6,598 nucleotides of DNA from Bacteroidota bacterium (GTDB lineage Bacteria > Bacteroidota > Bacteroidia > Bacteroidales > UBA1556), in assembly GCA_003648395.1 (NCBI GenBank), contig QMPB01000259.1, forward strand, positions 1 through 6,598. Reading direction: 5' to 3'. Positions 1-6,466 of this stretch are shown here, piece after piece (within the stretch, counting starts at the first letter, position 1; every line of letters begins with the position of its first letter). The notes under the pieces are model-generated. The model ran no database searches, was not told the origin of the DNA, and saw nothing but the letters and a program-made list of their open reading frames with translations. A program made the position numbers and the translations under genes.

Positions 1-91
1 ATTTAAAGTAGAATTAAATCAATGATGTTAATTTGTCATGTACTGAGATTCTATTGTGTAAGCATATTCTTGCCTGTAAATAAATAAGAAA

Positions 92-1768
92 TTACCTTTC
101 TTTAATAATTTTCTTGCTTATTACTCCTTCACTATTGCTTATTTGTAGAATATAAGTTCCTGCACTCATTTTATTAATAGATTTTATTTCTATTAAATTA
201 TTTCCCTTATTGCATGATATATTTATATTCTTATAAAGTACAGTTCCTTTAGTATCATAGATATAAATATCAATAAGTTGGCTATCGATACTTGTATATA
301 GAATGTGAAGGTTATCTTGAAAAGGATTTGGGAGTATCGTAAATAAATCCTTGCTGTTTTCGTTTATTGTAGTTTTGTTATTTAATAGTACACTTGCTAA
401 ATAAAAATTAGGAATACCGTATCCAATTAACGAGTCTGGAGAATAATAATTACTTGATGATTCAACAATTGAGCTATAAATATCGGAATGTTTTATTTGG
501 GGATTTGCTTGCAAAAAAGTAGCCATAGCACCTGCCATAAAAGGATTCGAAAATGATGTTCCATTTGCTTTTACAATCATTTCGTTAGGACCTATTATAG
601 GAGTTCCTTCTCCTTCTGCAACAAAGTCGGGCTTTATTCTACCATCGGCACTATATCCGGTAGAGCTAAAGCTAGCTAATTTTTCATCTTTATCAACTGC
701 GCCAATACTATAAAGGCCATCCACATCAGCAGGGAAAGCTATCTTTTGCCATGCGCCACCACCCATATTTCCTGCAGAATTAAATACAATAATTCCTTTT
801 TTTATTGCCAAGCTAGCGGCTTTAGAAACTAAGGAAGTTTTGCCATCAAGCTGCTCCAAAGTATAGTCAAGATTAGGGTCGTCGAAGGTAGAATATACCA
901 AGGAGGAAGTTATAATATCAACCCCTGCCGAATCGGCAACTTCAGCAGCAAAAAGCCAGTTTGCCTCTTCAATTGGGTATTCGTATCTATTATCCTCTGT
1001 TTTGAATAAATAATAATTTGCTCCTATAGCACTACCTACAAATTCGCCATATACAAAGCCCGCCATAGTTGATAATACGGCTGTGCCATGGCTTCCAGAG
1101 TTATATATATGATAACCATTATTTGTAAAATTCCTTGTCATTATTATGGCTTTTCTATCAAAAAGATGAGAGAAAGCTGCCATTTTATTCACATTTATAA
1201 AACCATTGTCTAATACTGCAATATGAATGCCTTTACCATTATAATTATTATCTAATAGAGGGCCAAGCTCAATCATATCTATCCTATTTTTTGTGGCATT
1301 AAAATTCGATAATTTTATTTCCTCAGGCGAAGTATTAGCTTTGCTTGGCGATGATTCTCTCTTAGTCTGTGTTTGGGATTTTCCCTCAATAAAAGGCGCC
1401 ATATATGCAATGGAATCTATTATGCTAATTGAGTTTAGGGCAGAAATCTGTGTTATTGTATCAACTTTTACTAATGCAGCATTTAGCCATTTAGATGTAT
1501 GATAAACCAATAAATTTAGTTGCTCTAAACTGTCAATATAATTTGGATTTACCGGCAAGTCGGTACTGTCAAATTCAATACCTTGTGCACTACGGCGACT
1601 TATAGCTTTTTGAGAAATAAACTCAGAAGGAGTGCCTAGGTCGTAGGGAGAATTATCCTTATCGGTAAAATTCACTAGGTACCACGCTGGAAAATCTTGG
1701 GCAATTACTTCAATATTTGTTGATAAAAGGAAGAACAGAAAGAAGGCTATAAGTATATTTTTAACCAT
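92..1768 (-). CDS. Secreted subtilisin-like S8 serine protease with T9SS type A sorting domain
   Basis: Predicted endopeptidase exported by Sec and then by the type IX system to the cell surface or medium. I start it at the ATG at 1768 (558 residues) because that Met opens directly into a Lys-Asn n-region, a hydrophobic stretch and a cleavage site near residues 23-24 (VIAQ). The frame is open with ATGs at 1798 and 1825, but these only add a polar leader and overlap the upstream gene. Residues about 25-131 look like the Bacteroidota S8 prodomain (YLVNFTDKDNSP, ISRRSAQGI). The catalytic triad is complete: Asp187 (AVLDNGF), His227 (GSHGTAV) and Ser405 (GTSFSNP), with oxyanion Asn334 (SAGN). Residues about 476-558 form the sorting domain, with LPNPF at 479-483, then YDTKG and AGTYILQI. 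It follows the lipoprotein gene by 16 bases and is probably co-transcribed. Family assignment is secure; the substrate is unknown. Confidence 0.93.
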   Translation of the reverse strand: MVKNILIAFFLFFLLSTNIEVIAQDFPAWYLVNFTDKDNSPYDLGTPSEFISQKAISRRSAQGIEFDSTDLPVNPNYIDSLEQLNLLVYHTSKWLNAALVKVDTITQISALNSISIIDSIAYMAPFIEGKSQTQTKRESSPSKANTSPEEIKLSNFNATKNRIDMIELGPLLDNNYNGKGIHIAVLDNGFINVNKMAAFSHLFDRKAIIMTRNFTNNGYHIYNSGSHGTAVLSTMAGFVYGEFVGSAIGANYYLFKTEDNRYEYPIEEANWLFAAEVADSAGVDIITSSLVYSTFDDPNLDYTLEQLDGKTSLVSKAASLAIKKGIIVFNSAGNMGGGAWQKIAFPADVDGLYSIGAVDKDEKLASFSSTGYSADGRIKPDFVAEGEGTPIIGPNEMIVKANGTSFSNPFMAGAMATFLQANPQIKHSDIYSSIVESSSNYYSPDSLIGYGIPNFYLASVLLNNKTTINENSKDLFTILPNPFQDNLHILYTSIDSQLIDIYIYDTKGTVLYKNINISCNKGNNLIEIKSINKMSAGTYILQISNSEGVISKKIIKER

Positions 1769-1784
1769 TAATTTAGACTTAGGA

Positions 1785-2453
1785 TTATTCTTTACCATAT
1801 TCTGAAATAATATACTCAACATCATAACCTCTAGTTTTATTATTCTTTATTTCTTTATGAATGCTGCGTCGGTGAATCATTCCAATGTTTTTAGAAAAGG
1901 TTTCGTGGTTTACAAATTCTTGAATCAGGTTTACTTCTTCCTGATAGTTTGCTTTTGCACAATTATCATAAGTATTTCCCAAAAGACTTTCAGAAAAATC
2001 GACATCCGTATAAATGGAGCTTACTTCATTCTCAGTATTCTTAGCATTAAGATCCCAAGATTTGCCTGCTACAACAGGAAAAATAAGGTTTATTAGTCTT
2101 TTATTCTGTATAGTAGTTTCTAATCTTTGCGTAGTTTTTGTAACGGTATAATTATCACAAAACTTCCAAGATGTACTATCCATTTTCGAATATTTGCGCC
2201 AACGATAAGCATCATTATTTGAATTGTCAGTAAATTTATCCTGAATTACCATTTTTACATAAAAATGGAAAGTGTCTATTGTATTAAAGTAATCATCGTA
2301 TACTATTGAATCAACCTTATAAACTTGGTAAAAGCCTTTTTCGGTGGGAAAATAATCAAGGCCCAAATCCATAGGCTCTTCAGTCTCTTTTTTGCAAGAG
2401 TATGTAAAAGCAATAATTGCAGTAAGTATAACTATGATTAAAACTTTATTCAT
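1785..2453 (-). CDS. Uncharacterised lipoprotein, possibly surface exposed
   Basis: A 222-residue protein of unrecognised family. Residues 1-19 form a lipoprotein signal peptide (MNKVLIIVIL, then a lipobox ending YSC) with the lipidated cysteine at residue 20. The next residues are KKETEE, a lysine followed by acidic residues, which resembles the lipoprotein export signal described in Bacteroidota surface lipoproteins; surface location is therefore an inference. The mature part opens with DYFPTEKGFYQVYKVDSIVYDD, a pattern I associate with uncharacterised Bacteroidota lipoproteins, and seems to be mostly beta strand with several aromatic and charged residues. No enzyme motif is visible. It is the first gene of a probable two-gene unit with the S8 protease, whose likely start lies 16 bases after this stop. 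A TAnnTTTG box lies about 30 bases upstream. It might be a partner or cargo of the protease, but nothing in the sequence shows this. Confidence 0.85.
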   Translation of the reverse strand: MNKVLIIVILTAIIAFTYSCKKETEEPMDLGLDYFPTEKGFYQVYKVDSIVYDDYFNTIDTFHFYVKMVIQDKFTDNSNNDAYRWRKYSKMDSTSWKFCDNYTVTKTTQRLETTIQNKRLINLIFPVVAGKSWDLNAKNTENEVSSIYTDVDFSESLLGNTYDNCAKANYQEEVNLIQEFVNHETFSKNIGMIHRRSIHKEIKNNKTRGYDVEYIISEYGKE

Positions 2454-2482
2454 ATAATTTATGTGATATTATTTTAATAGGT

Positions 2483-2490
2483 CAAAAATA
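2483..2490 (-). promoter_or_regulatory. Candidate -7 box for the lipoprotein-protease unit
   Basis: Read on the minus strand this is TATTTTTG, a full match to the Bacteroidota -7 consensus TAnnTTTG, 29 bases before the lipoprotein ATG. A TTTG that could act as the -33 element lies at 2516-2519 but the spacing (25 bases) is longer than usual, so only the -7 box is claimed. In AT-rich sequence such a match can arise by chance. Confidence 0.45.
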
Positions 2491-2661
2491 GTGTTTTTTT
2501 GCTTTAATATTTGATCAAAACTTATGATATTAATATTATTGATATCTTTTGCCGCTGGATGTAGTATTTTTGAAATAAAATTAAACGCTTTCAATCAATA
2601 CTATGTTTAAGAAACACCTTCCCCAATATTCAGATTATATTTTTGTAATGTGCTTTCCTTT

Positions 2662-2832
2662 TTATTTTCTAAATTTTCGTTCATAGTATTTTCCAAGTTG
2701 ATAAGCAATAAGAATAGGTATAAGAGCAAATCCAATATATTTCTCAGTTAAATCAAAATATATTAGAATGACTAGAAATAAAGATGAGATAATTATAAAT
2801 ATGGCATCAAATAATAATTTTTTTACATTCAT
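2662..2832 (-). CDS. Small two-helix membrane protein, 56 residues
   Basis: Open reading frame of 56 codons from ATG at 2832 to TAA at 2662; upstream the frame is closed by a TAG at 2854-2856 with no other ATG, so the start is fixed. The protein begins MNVKKLLFDA, then has a hydrophobic run at residues about 7-26 (IFIIISSLFLVILIYF), a short polar turn DLTEKY, a second hydrophobic run at about 33-44 (IGFALIPILIAY), and a basic tail YYERKFRK. Alternation of basic termini and hydrophobic helices with a short charged loop is what a real small inner-membrane protein looks like, with both ends predicted cytoplasmic by the positive-inside rule. The family is not recognised and no function is proposed. 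It stands alone: 208 bases separate it from the downstream lipoprotein gene. No clear promoter box precedes it, which lowers confidence. Confidence 0.6.
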   Translation of the reverse strand: MNVKKLLFDAIFIIISSLFLVILIYFDLTEKYIGFALIPILIAYQLGKYYERKFRK

Positions 2833-2866
2833 CGTTCTGTATTTTATATGGTTCTACTGTATTTGT

Positions 2867-2881
2867 TCCCGATATTCGGGA
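2867..2881. repeat. Perfect 6-bp-stem hairpin in the leader of the small membrane protein gene
   Basis: TCCCGA at 2867-2872 and TCGGGA at 2876-2881 are exact inverted copies with a three-base loop (TAT). It is strikingly GC-rich against its surroundings and lies 34 bases upstream of the small gene's ATG on the minus strand. There is no T-tract on either side, so it is not a standard intrinsic terminator. ATTCGGGA recurs at 4959-4966 in the lipA-Fic spacer, so this may be the remnant of a dispersed repeat. Confidence 0.5.
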
Positions 2882-2932
2882 CAGGTCGTGGGTTCTATAA
2901 ATTTTATATTTATCAATTAGTCTAAAAAACTT

Positions 2933-3044
2933 AATCAGTATTCAGTGGATTAGTAATCAGTAACAATAATGTTTTCTGATAATTACAGATTACTTTTTAC
3001 TGATAAAATTAGGAATCAAATATAAATAAAATATTTTTTACTGA
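2933..3044. repeat. Cluster of degenerate TCAGTA / TACTGA short repeats
   Basis: AATCAGTA occurs at 2933-2940 and again at 2955-2962, with TTCAGTGG between them. TAATCAGTAA (2954-2963) is a 9-of-10 inverted match to TTACTGATAA (2997-3006), and TTTTTACTGA at 2994-3003 is repeated exactly at 3035-3044. This is within a stretch (2833-3262) that otherwise shows no gene. It looks like a decayed intergenic repeat; a binding-site cluster is a less likely alternative. Confidence 0.4.
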
Positions 3045-3262
3045 AAACCTATATGAAACTCGGTAGCACCTTTTATATAATTGATAATTATTACAAATGT
3101 ATGTAATATTTTTTCAAGTTTTCTAATCATTTTGATTGCTATTCATTTTCGGTTTTTAGGGGCTTAATGGTTTTTAAAATTGTCTTTAGGCCGTTGGTAA
3201 TTTCTCGTTATCAAGTTGGTAAAAAATCATTATTCAATTTCATTTTTATTGGGGAATACAAT

Positions 3263-3270
3263 TATCTTTG
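3263..3270 (+). promoter_or_regulatory. Candidate -7 box for lipB-lipA
   Basis: TATCTTTG matches the Bacteroidota -7 consensus TAnnTTTG exactly and ends 16 bases before the first lipB ATG. This predicts a transcription start near 3274-3277 and a very short leader of roughly 10-20 bases. The -33 region (about 3238-3243, TTTCAT) is a weak match only. Confidence 0.55.
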
Positions 3271-3286
3271 CCGTTCATATTGTTAA

Positions 3287-3997
3287 ATGTTTAATATGTC
3301 GGTAAGAGTAGAATATAAGGATTTGGGAGTGATTGATTATCAAGAAGCTTGGGATTATCAAGAGGTGATATTCAATAAAACCATTAAGGAAAAGCTTGAA
3401 AACCAAGCTAATGCCAGTGGAAATGAAGATGCGAAATATAATATTCTTTTTTGTGAGCACCATCATGTATATACCCTTGGTAATAGTGGCGAAGAGCAAA
3501 ATTTGCTCCTTAGTGGCATTGAGCTAAAGGCTAAAAATGCTTGCTTTGTTAAAACCAATCGTGGTGGCGATATCACTTATCATGGTCCTGGGCAAATTGT
3601 TGGATATCCAATTCTTGATATTGAGGCCTTGGGTATGGGAGTAAGAAAATATATTGAAAGCTTGGAAGAGGCGATTATCCGTACATTAAAGCATTATGGA
3701 ATTAAAGGTGAATTATTAGATGGTGCTGCTGGCGTTTGGATAGACCCAAAAATTGTGGGAAAGGCAAGAAAAATTTCTGCAATAGGAGTTCGAACATCTC
3801 ACTATGTAAGTATGCATGGTTTTGCTTTTAATGTAAATACCGATTTAGATTATTTTGGATATATTAATCCTTGTGGTTTTACCGATAAAGGAGCAACCTC
3901 ATTGGAGAAAGAATTGGGTAGAAAGATTGATATTGAAGAAGTTAAAACGCTTTTATTAAAAGAGCTAATAAATATTTTTGATTTAGAGCTTTTATAA
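3287..3997 (+). CDS. lipB: Lipoyl(octanoyl) transferase LipB
   Basis: Transfers octanoate from octanoyl-acyl carrier protein to the lysine of lipoyl domains (pyruvate and 2-oxoglutarate dehydrogenase, glycine cleavage H protein) in the cytoplasm, the first step of endogenous lipoate synthesis. The 236 residues hold the family hallmarks in order: HHHVYTLG near 58-65, NRGGDITYHGPGQ at 91-103, the catalytic Lys162 in KISAIGV, MHGFAFN at 176-182, and the catalytic Cys196 in INPCG. Length is normal for Bacteroidota. The start is uncertain by three codons: ATG at 3287 or ATG at 3296 (MSVRVEY); the second would give a slightly longer leader behind the -7 box at 3263. lipA follows 31 bases downstream on the same strand, so the two are probably one transcript. 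No sign of damage. Confidence 0.96.
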   Translation: MFNMSVRVEYKDLGVIDYQEAWDYQEVIFNKTIKEKLENQANASGNEDAKYNILFCEHHHVYTLGNSGEEQNLLLSGIELKAKNACFVKTNRGGDITYHGPGQIVGYPILDIEALGMGVRKYIESLEEAIIRTLKHYGIKGELLDGAAGVWIDPKIVGKARKISAIGVRTSHYVSMHGFAFNVNTDLDYFGYINPCGFTDKGATSLEKELGRKIDIEEVKTLLLKELINIFDLELL

Positions 3998-4028
3998 GAA
4001 TAAGACCAGAAGTTTAAAAACAGCACAA

Positions 4029-4883
4029 ATGGAAAAATATAAGATACAGCGTAAGCCCAAATGGATGAAGAGTCCTATGCCTTCGGGTAAGACATATATT
4101 AATGTAAAGGATATTGTTGCCAAAAACAAACTTCATACTATTTGTACAAGCGGCAAATGCCCAAATATGGGCGAATGTTGGAATGCAGGTACTGCTACAT
4201 TTATGATTCTTGGCGATATTTGTACAAGAGCTTGTGGTTTTTGTAATACTAAAACTGGTAAACCCCTTGCTGTTGATTTGGAAGAGCCGCAGCGACTTGC
4301 CGATTCTGTGGCAAAAATGAAGATTAAGCATTGTGTGCTAACCTCAGTTGATAGAGACGATCTTGAAGATGGTGGTGCAGGCGTTTGGGCAGAAACCATT
4401 AAGGCGATAAAAGCTAAGAATCATAATGTAACTATAGAGGCTCTAATTCCTGATTTTGATGGCAGAACAGAGCTTATACAAATGGTGATTGATGCAGGGG
4501 CAGAGGTGGTTTCTCATAATATGGAAACTGTGCGTAGGCTAACTCCTCAAACTCGTACAAAAGCTAAATACGAAACCAGCCTTGCTGTGATTAAATATAT
4601 TTCTGAATCAAAGGCTCGTAGTAAATCTGGTATTATGCTAGGCATTGGAGAGCAAGAGCAGGAAGTAATCGAAACCATGAACGACTTGCGCGCTGTGGGC
4701 TGTCAGGTGATGACAATTGGGCAATATTTGCAGCCTACACCTAAGCATTTGCCAATTCTGGATTTTATACACCCCGATAAATTTAAGTATTACGAAGAAT
4801 ATGGCTTAGAAAAAGGATTCCTCTTTGTAGAAAGTGGCCCTTTGGTTAGATCGTCATATCATGCCGAAAAACATATTGCATAA
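4029..4883 (+). CDS. lipA: Lipoyl synthase LipA (radical SAM)
   Basis: Radical S-adenosylmethionine enzyme that inserts sulfur at C6 and C8 of protein-bound octanoyl chains made by LipB, completing lipoyl cofactors. The 284 residues carry both iron-sulfur motifs: the auxiliary, sacrificed cluster CxxxxCxxxxxC at Cys39, Cys44 and Cys50, and the radical SAM CxxxCxxC at Cys65, Cys69 and Cys72. The C-terminal RSSY at 274-277, whose serine is known to ligate the auxiliary cluster, is present, so the enzyme should be active. The family phrases TSVDRDDLEDGGA (105-117) and HNMETV (163-168) are also intact. It starts at ATG 4029, 31 bases after lipB, with no Shine-Dalgarno sequence, as is usual in this phylum. 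The lipB-lipA arrangement gives a self-sufficient lipoylation pair, and no scavenging ligase gene is seen in the window. Confidence 0.97.
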   Translation: MEKYKIQRKPKWMKSPMPSGKTYINVKDIVAKNKLHTICTSGKCPNMGECWNAGTATFMILGDICTRACGFCNTKTGKPLAVDLEEPQRLADSVAKMKIKHCVLTSVDRDDLEDGGAGVWAETIKAIKAKNHNVTIEALIPDFDGRTELIQMVIDAGAEVVSHNMETVRRLTPQTRTKAKYETSLAVIKYISESKARSKSGIMLGIGEQEQEVIETMNDLRAVGCQVMTIGQYLQPTPKHLPILDFIHPDKFKYYEEYGLEKGFLFVESGPLVRSSYHAEKHIA

Positions 4884-4889
4884 ATTTCT

Positions 4890-4910
4890 TAAGTCAGTGC
4901 TTAGTTTTTT
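4890..4910 (+). terminator. Weak candidate terminator after lipA
   Basis: TAAG at 4890-4893 pairs with CTTA at 4900-4903 around a six-base loop, followed by GTTTTTT at 4904-4910, seven bases after the lipA stop. The position and T-run fit an intrinsic terminator, but a four-pair AT-rich stem is very weak. Confidence 0.3.
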
Positions 4911-4936
4911 CTAGTCAACTATTAAATTATTAATGG

Positions 4937-4987
4937 TTTGGCTTTGCTCTCGATAACTATTCGGGATGTATTATATTGCAAGCCAAA
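4937..4987. repeat. Stem-loop in the convergent lipA-Fic spacer
   Basis: TTTGGCTTTGC at 4937-4947 pairs with GCAAGCCAAA at 4978-4987, a ten-pair stem with a single bulged T and a loop of about 30 bases. It lies between two converging genes and may end transcription from both sides, although neither flank has a strong T-run. Its right arm overlaps the start of the 70-base direct repeat, so it could instead belong to that repeat family. Confidence 0.4.
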
Positions 4988-5045
4988 GGTTTAAATAAAT
5001 TAATTCTTTTTCAATTTATAATTTATTCAATCTTTTAGCAATTAT
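4976..5045. repeat. 70-base direct repeat, left copy
   Basis: Aligns without gaps to 6467-6536 in the same orientation: 55 of 70 positions agree by my count, including the shared ends TTGCAA and TTAGCAATTAT. The last four bases run into the stop codon and final bases of the Fic gene. Together with the right copy it brackets the whole Fic gene and its promoter. Confidence 0.65.
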
Positions 5046-6115
5046 TCTTTTAGAGTTAATATTTTCATCAATCGCTCGTTTATATAATAATTTCCTGTCC
5101 CTAACTTTTCTTTTCTTAAAAGTCCATCGTTTGCTAATTTATTTAGATATTTTGAAGCCGTAATTCGTGAAACACCTAAATCTTTCTCAATAAATTCAAT
5201 CTTCGTATAAGGATGTTTAAACAAATTATTTAATAAGTCTTGACTATAAAATTTATAATTATCTTGTAGTAGATGCTTATATTCAAAAATTAGATCTTTT
5301 ATTTTCCCAATTAGAATTATTGTATCTTTTGATGTTTGCTCTATTGCTTCAAGCATATAAACAATCCAATCCTCCCATTTATCTAAGTCTCTTACGTCTT
5401 GCAATAATTTATAATACAATCCTTTATTTTCAATTATATATCGACTTAAATATAATATTGGCAAATCTAATAAATCGTTCATTACAAGATATAATACATT
5501 TATTATTCTCCCAGTTCTTCCATTTCCATCATAAAAAGGATGGATGCTTTCGAATTGATAATGAATTATTGCCATTTTGGTCAAAGTATCGCAATCAGAT
5601 AAACTATCGTCGTTAATAAATGTTTCAAAATTACTCATTAAATCAGAAATAGTTTCAAAATCCTGTGGAGGGGTATAAACTACTTTCCCAGTTATTGCAT
5701 TTTTAAGTGCGGTTCCTGGCACTTTTCTAAATCCTGCTTTGTTCTTTTCTAATTCCGATTGTATTTCAATTATATCGTTATTTCTCAGAATTTGATTCTT
5801 AGAGATTAAATAAAAACCTTTTTTTAGTGCTGAAATATAATTTTGTACTTCTTTTGCATCTAATGATTTAAATCCATCAAGATTTAGTCCTGTTTTATAA
5901 ATATCATCGTGAGTTGTAATTATATTTTCAATTGCAGAACTATCTTTCGCTTCTTGAATTCCTAATGTATTAATCAAAATATTCTTGTTTGGAATACTTG
6001 ATGATACTCCTTTCAATTCAGCTAATGCTTTATGTGCTGAAACTAATTTTTTCAGAACTTTTTTTGTTTCTACATCTTCTTTTAGTGGTAACTTATTTAA
6101 TATTTTTGATTTCAT
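5042..6115 (-). CDS. Class II Fic family protein adenylyltransferase with C-terminal winged helix
   Basis: Predicted to transfer AMP (or another nucleotide) from a nucleotide substrate to a hydroxyl side chain of a target protein. The 357 residues show, in order: an N-terminal Fic_N region (LKKLVSAHKALAELKG at 21-36); the inhibitory motif [ST]xxxE[GN] as S59-E63-N64 in DSSAIENI, which makes it class II; the target-docking hairpin VYTPPQ near 146-151; the full active-site motif HPFYDGNGRTGR at 192-203 with catalytic His192, Asp196, Asn198 and Arg203; and a winged helix at about 290-345 (GVSRITASKYLNKLANDGLL). This layout resembles Shewanella SoFic. The ATG at 6115 is the only sensible start, since the next Met is residue 160. 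No antitoxin gene adjoins it, consistent with built-in inhibition. It converges on lipA and seems functionally unrelated to it. The target is unknown. Confidence 0.93.
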   Translation of the reverse strand: MKSKILNKLPLKEDVETKKVLKKLVSAHKALAELKGVSSSIPNKNILINTLGIQEAKDSSAIENIITTHDDIYKTGLNLDGFKSLDAKEVQNYISALKKGFYLISKNQILRNNDIIEIQSELEKNKAGFRKVPGTALKNAITGKVVYTPPQDFETISDLMSNFETFINDDSLSDCDTLTKMAIIHYQFESIHPFYDGNGRTGRIINVLYLVMNDLLDLPILYLSRYIIENKGLYYKLLQDVRDLDKWEDWIVYMLEAIEQTSKDTIILIGKIKDLIFEYKHLLQDNYKFYSQDLLNNLFKHPYTKIEFIEKDLGVSRITASKYLNKLANDGLLRKEKLGTGNYYINERLMKILTLKE

Positions 6116-6188
6116 TATGCAAAGTTTTTTTAATTTTCTTTACAAAGGTAGTTTAATGTGATAAAGAAATAACATTTTCTTTGCATAA
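6115..6188. promoter_or_regulatory. Perfect 10-bp inverted repeat bracketing the Fic promoter (candidate operator)
   Basis: TTATGCAAAG at 6115-6124 is the exact reverse complement of CTTTGCATAA at 6179-6188. The arms are 54 bases apart, with the -7 box (6143-6150) almost at the centre and the left arm touching the start codon. A partial third copy, CTTTACAAAG, overlaps the -7 box at 6138-6147. Two exact half-sites around one promoter suggest a repressor, perhaps the gene's own winged-helix domain, but this is inference; chance or an insertion footprint are alternatives. Confidence 0.4.
6143..6150 (-). promoter_or_regulatory. Candidate -7 box for the Fic gene
   Basis: On the minus strand this reads TACCTTTG, matching TAnnTTTG exactly, 27 bases before the Fic ATG. 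It lies near the centre of the inverted repeat described at 6115-6188. No good TTTG stands at the usual -33 distance. Confidence 0.5.
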
Positions 6189-6256
6189 CGTTCAGGAATG
6201 ATAATATTTAGTAGAATTATTTACAGAGCTTTTGTGTTTCTGTACTTTGGGTAAGG

Positions 6257-6443
6257 GGAGTTTATACCAATTTGATATCAAAATACGTTATAAATAAATT
6301 GAAATATATTTTCCTATTAGAAGACAAAAATTATTTGCATAGCCACTTGTGCTGAGCTTGTCGAAGTATAGCTATGGAAATAATTTTTAACGCAGTAATA
6401 GGGAAATAGAAACGATTTATATGGCGGGTTTCGGTATTACTCC
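6257..6443. repeat. Long imperfect inverted-repeat (fold-back, MITE-like) element
   Basis: Three nested arm pairs: GGAGTTTATACC (6257-6268) with GGTATTACTCC (6433-6443); TATTTTCCTATTA (6307-6319) with TAATAGGGAAATA (6396-6408), 12 of 13; and the 19-base arm at 6326-6344 with 6370-6388, 17 of 19. The 25-base loop contains CTGAGCTTGTCGAAG (6352-6366), which I recall as a motif common in intergenic repeats of many bacteria. No coding frame of note is inside and no transposase is in the window. No clear target duplication was found. It fits a non-autonomous mobile repeat or a large stem-loop RNA. Confidence 0.55.
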
Positions 6444-6466
6444 GTTGCTGCGCAATTCCTATCGCG

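Noticed and set aside
1293..1502. Plus-strand frame of 69 codons inside the protease gene
   Set aside because: Antisense shadow of the S8 protease coding region; no recognisable domain and the opposite strand is clearly coding.
1857..2096. Plus-strand frame of 79 codons inside the lipoprotein gene
   Set aside because: Antisense shadow; hydrophobic look comes from reversed lysine and asparagine codons.
2833..2900. tRNA-like phrase GAACCCACGACC on the minus strand near 2884-2895
   Set aside because: No acceptor stem, D arm or anticodon arm can be folded around it.
3275..3499. Minus-strand frame of 74 codons over the start of lipB
   Set aside because: Antisense shadow of a gene with full family hallmarks.
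4014..4399. Two minus-strand frames (4014-4331 and 4133-4399) over lipA
   Set aside because: Antisense shadows of lipA, whose cysteine motifs prove the plus-strand frame.
5320..5616. Plus-strand frame of 98 codons inside the Fic gene
   Set aside because: Antisense shadow covering the Fic active-site motif on the minus strand.
6198..6254. Plus-strand 18-codon frame and a 6-bp inverted repeat (TACAGA 6222-6227 / TCTGTA 6239-6244)
   Set aside because: Too short and unsupported; no promoter box, and a 6-bp AT-rich stem is expected by chance.
6184..6293. GCATAACG at 6184 and ACGTTATAA at 6285-6293 as an integron attC-like site near the Fic gene
   Set aside because: The core sequences do not fit the RYYYAAC / GTTRRRY consensus, no paired inner boxes were found, and no integrase is present.
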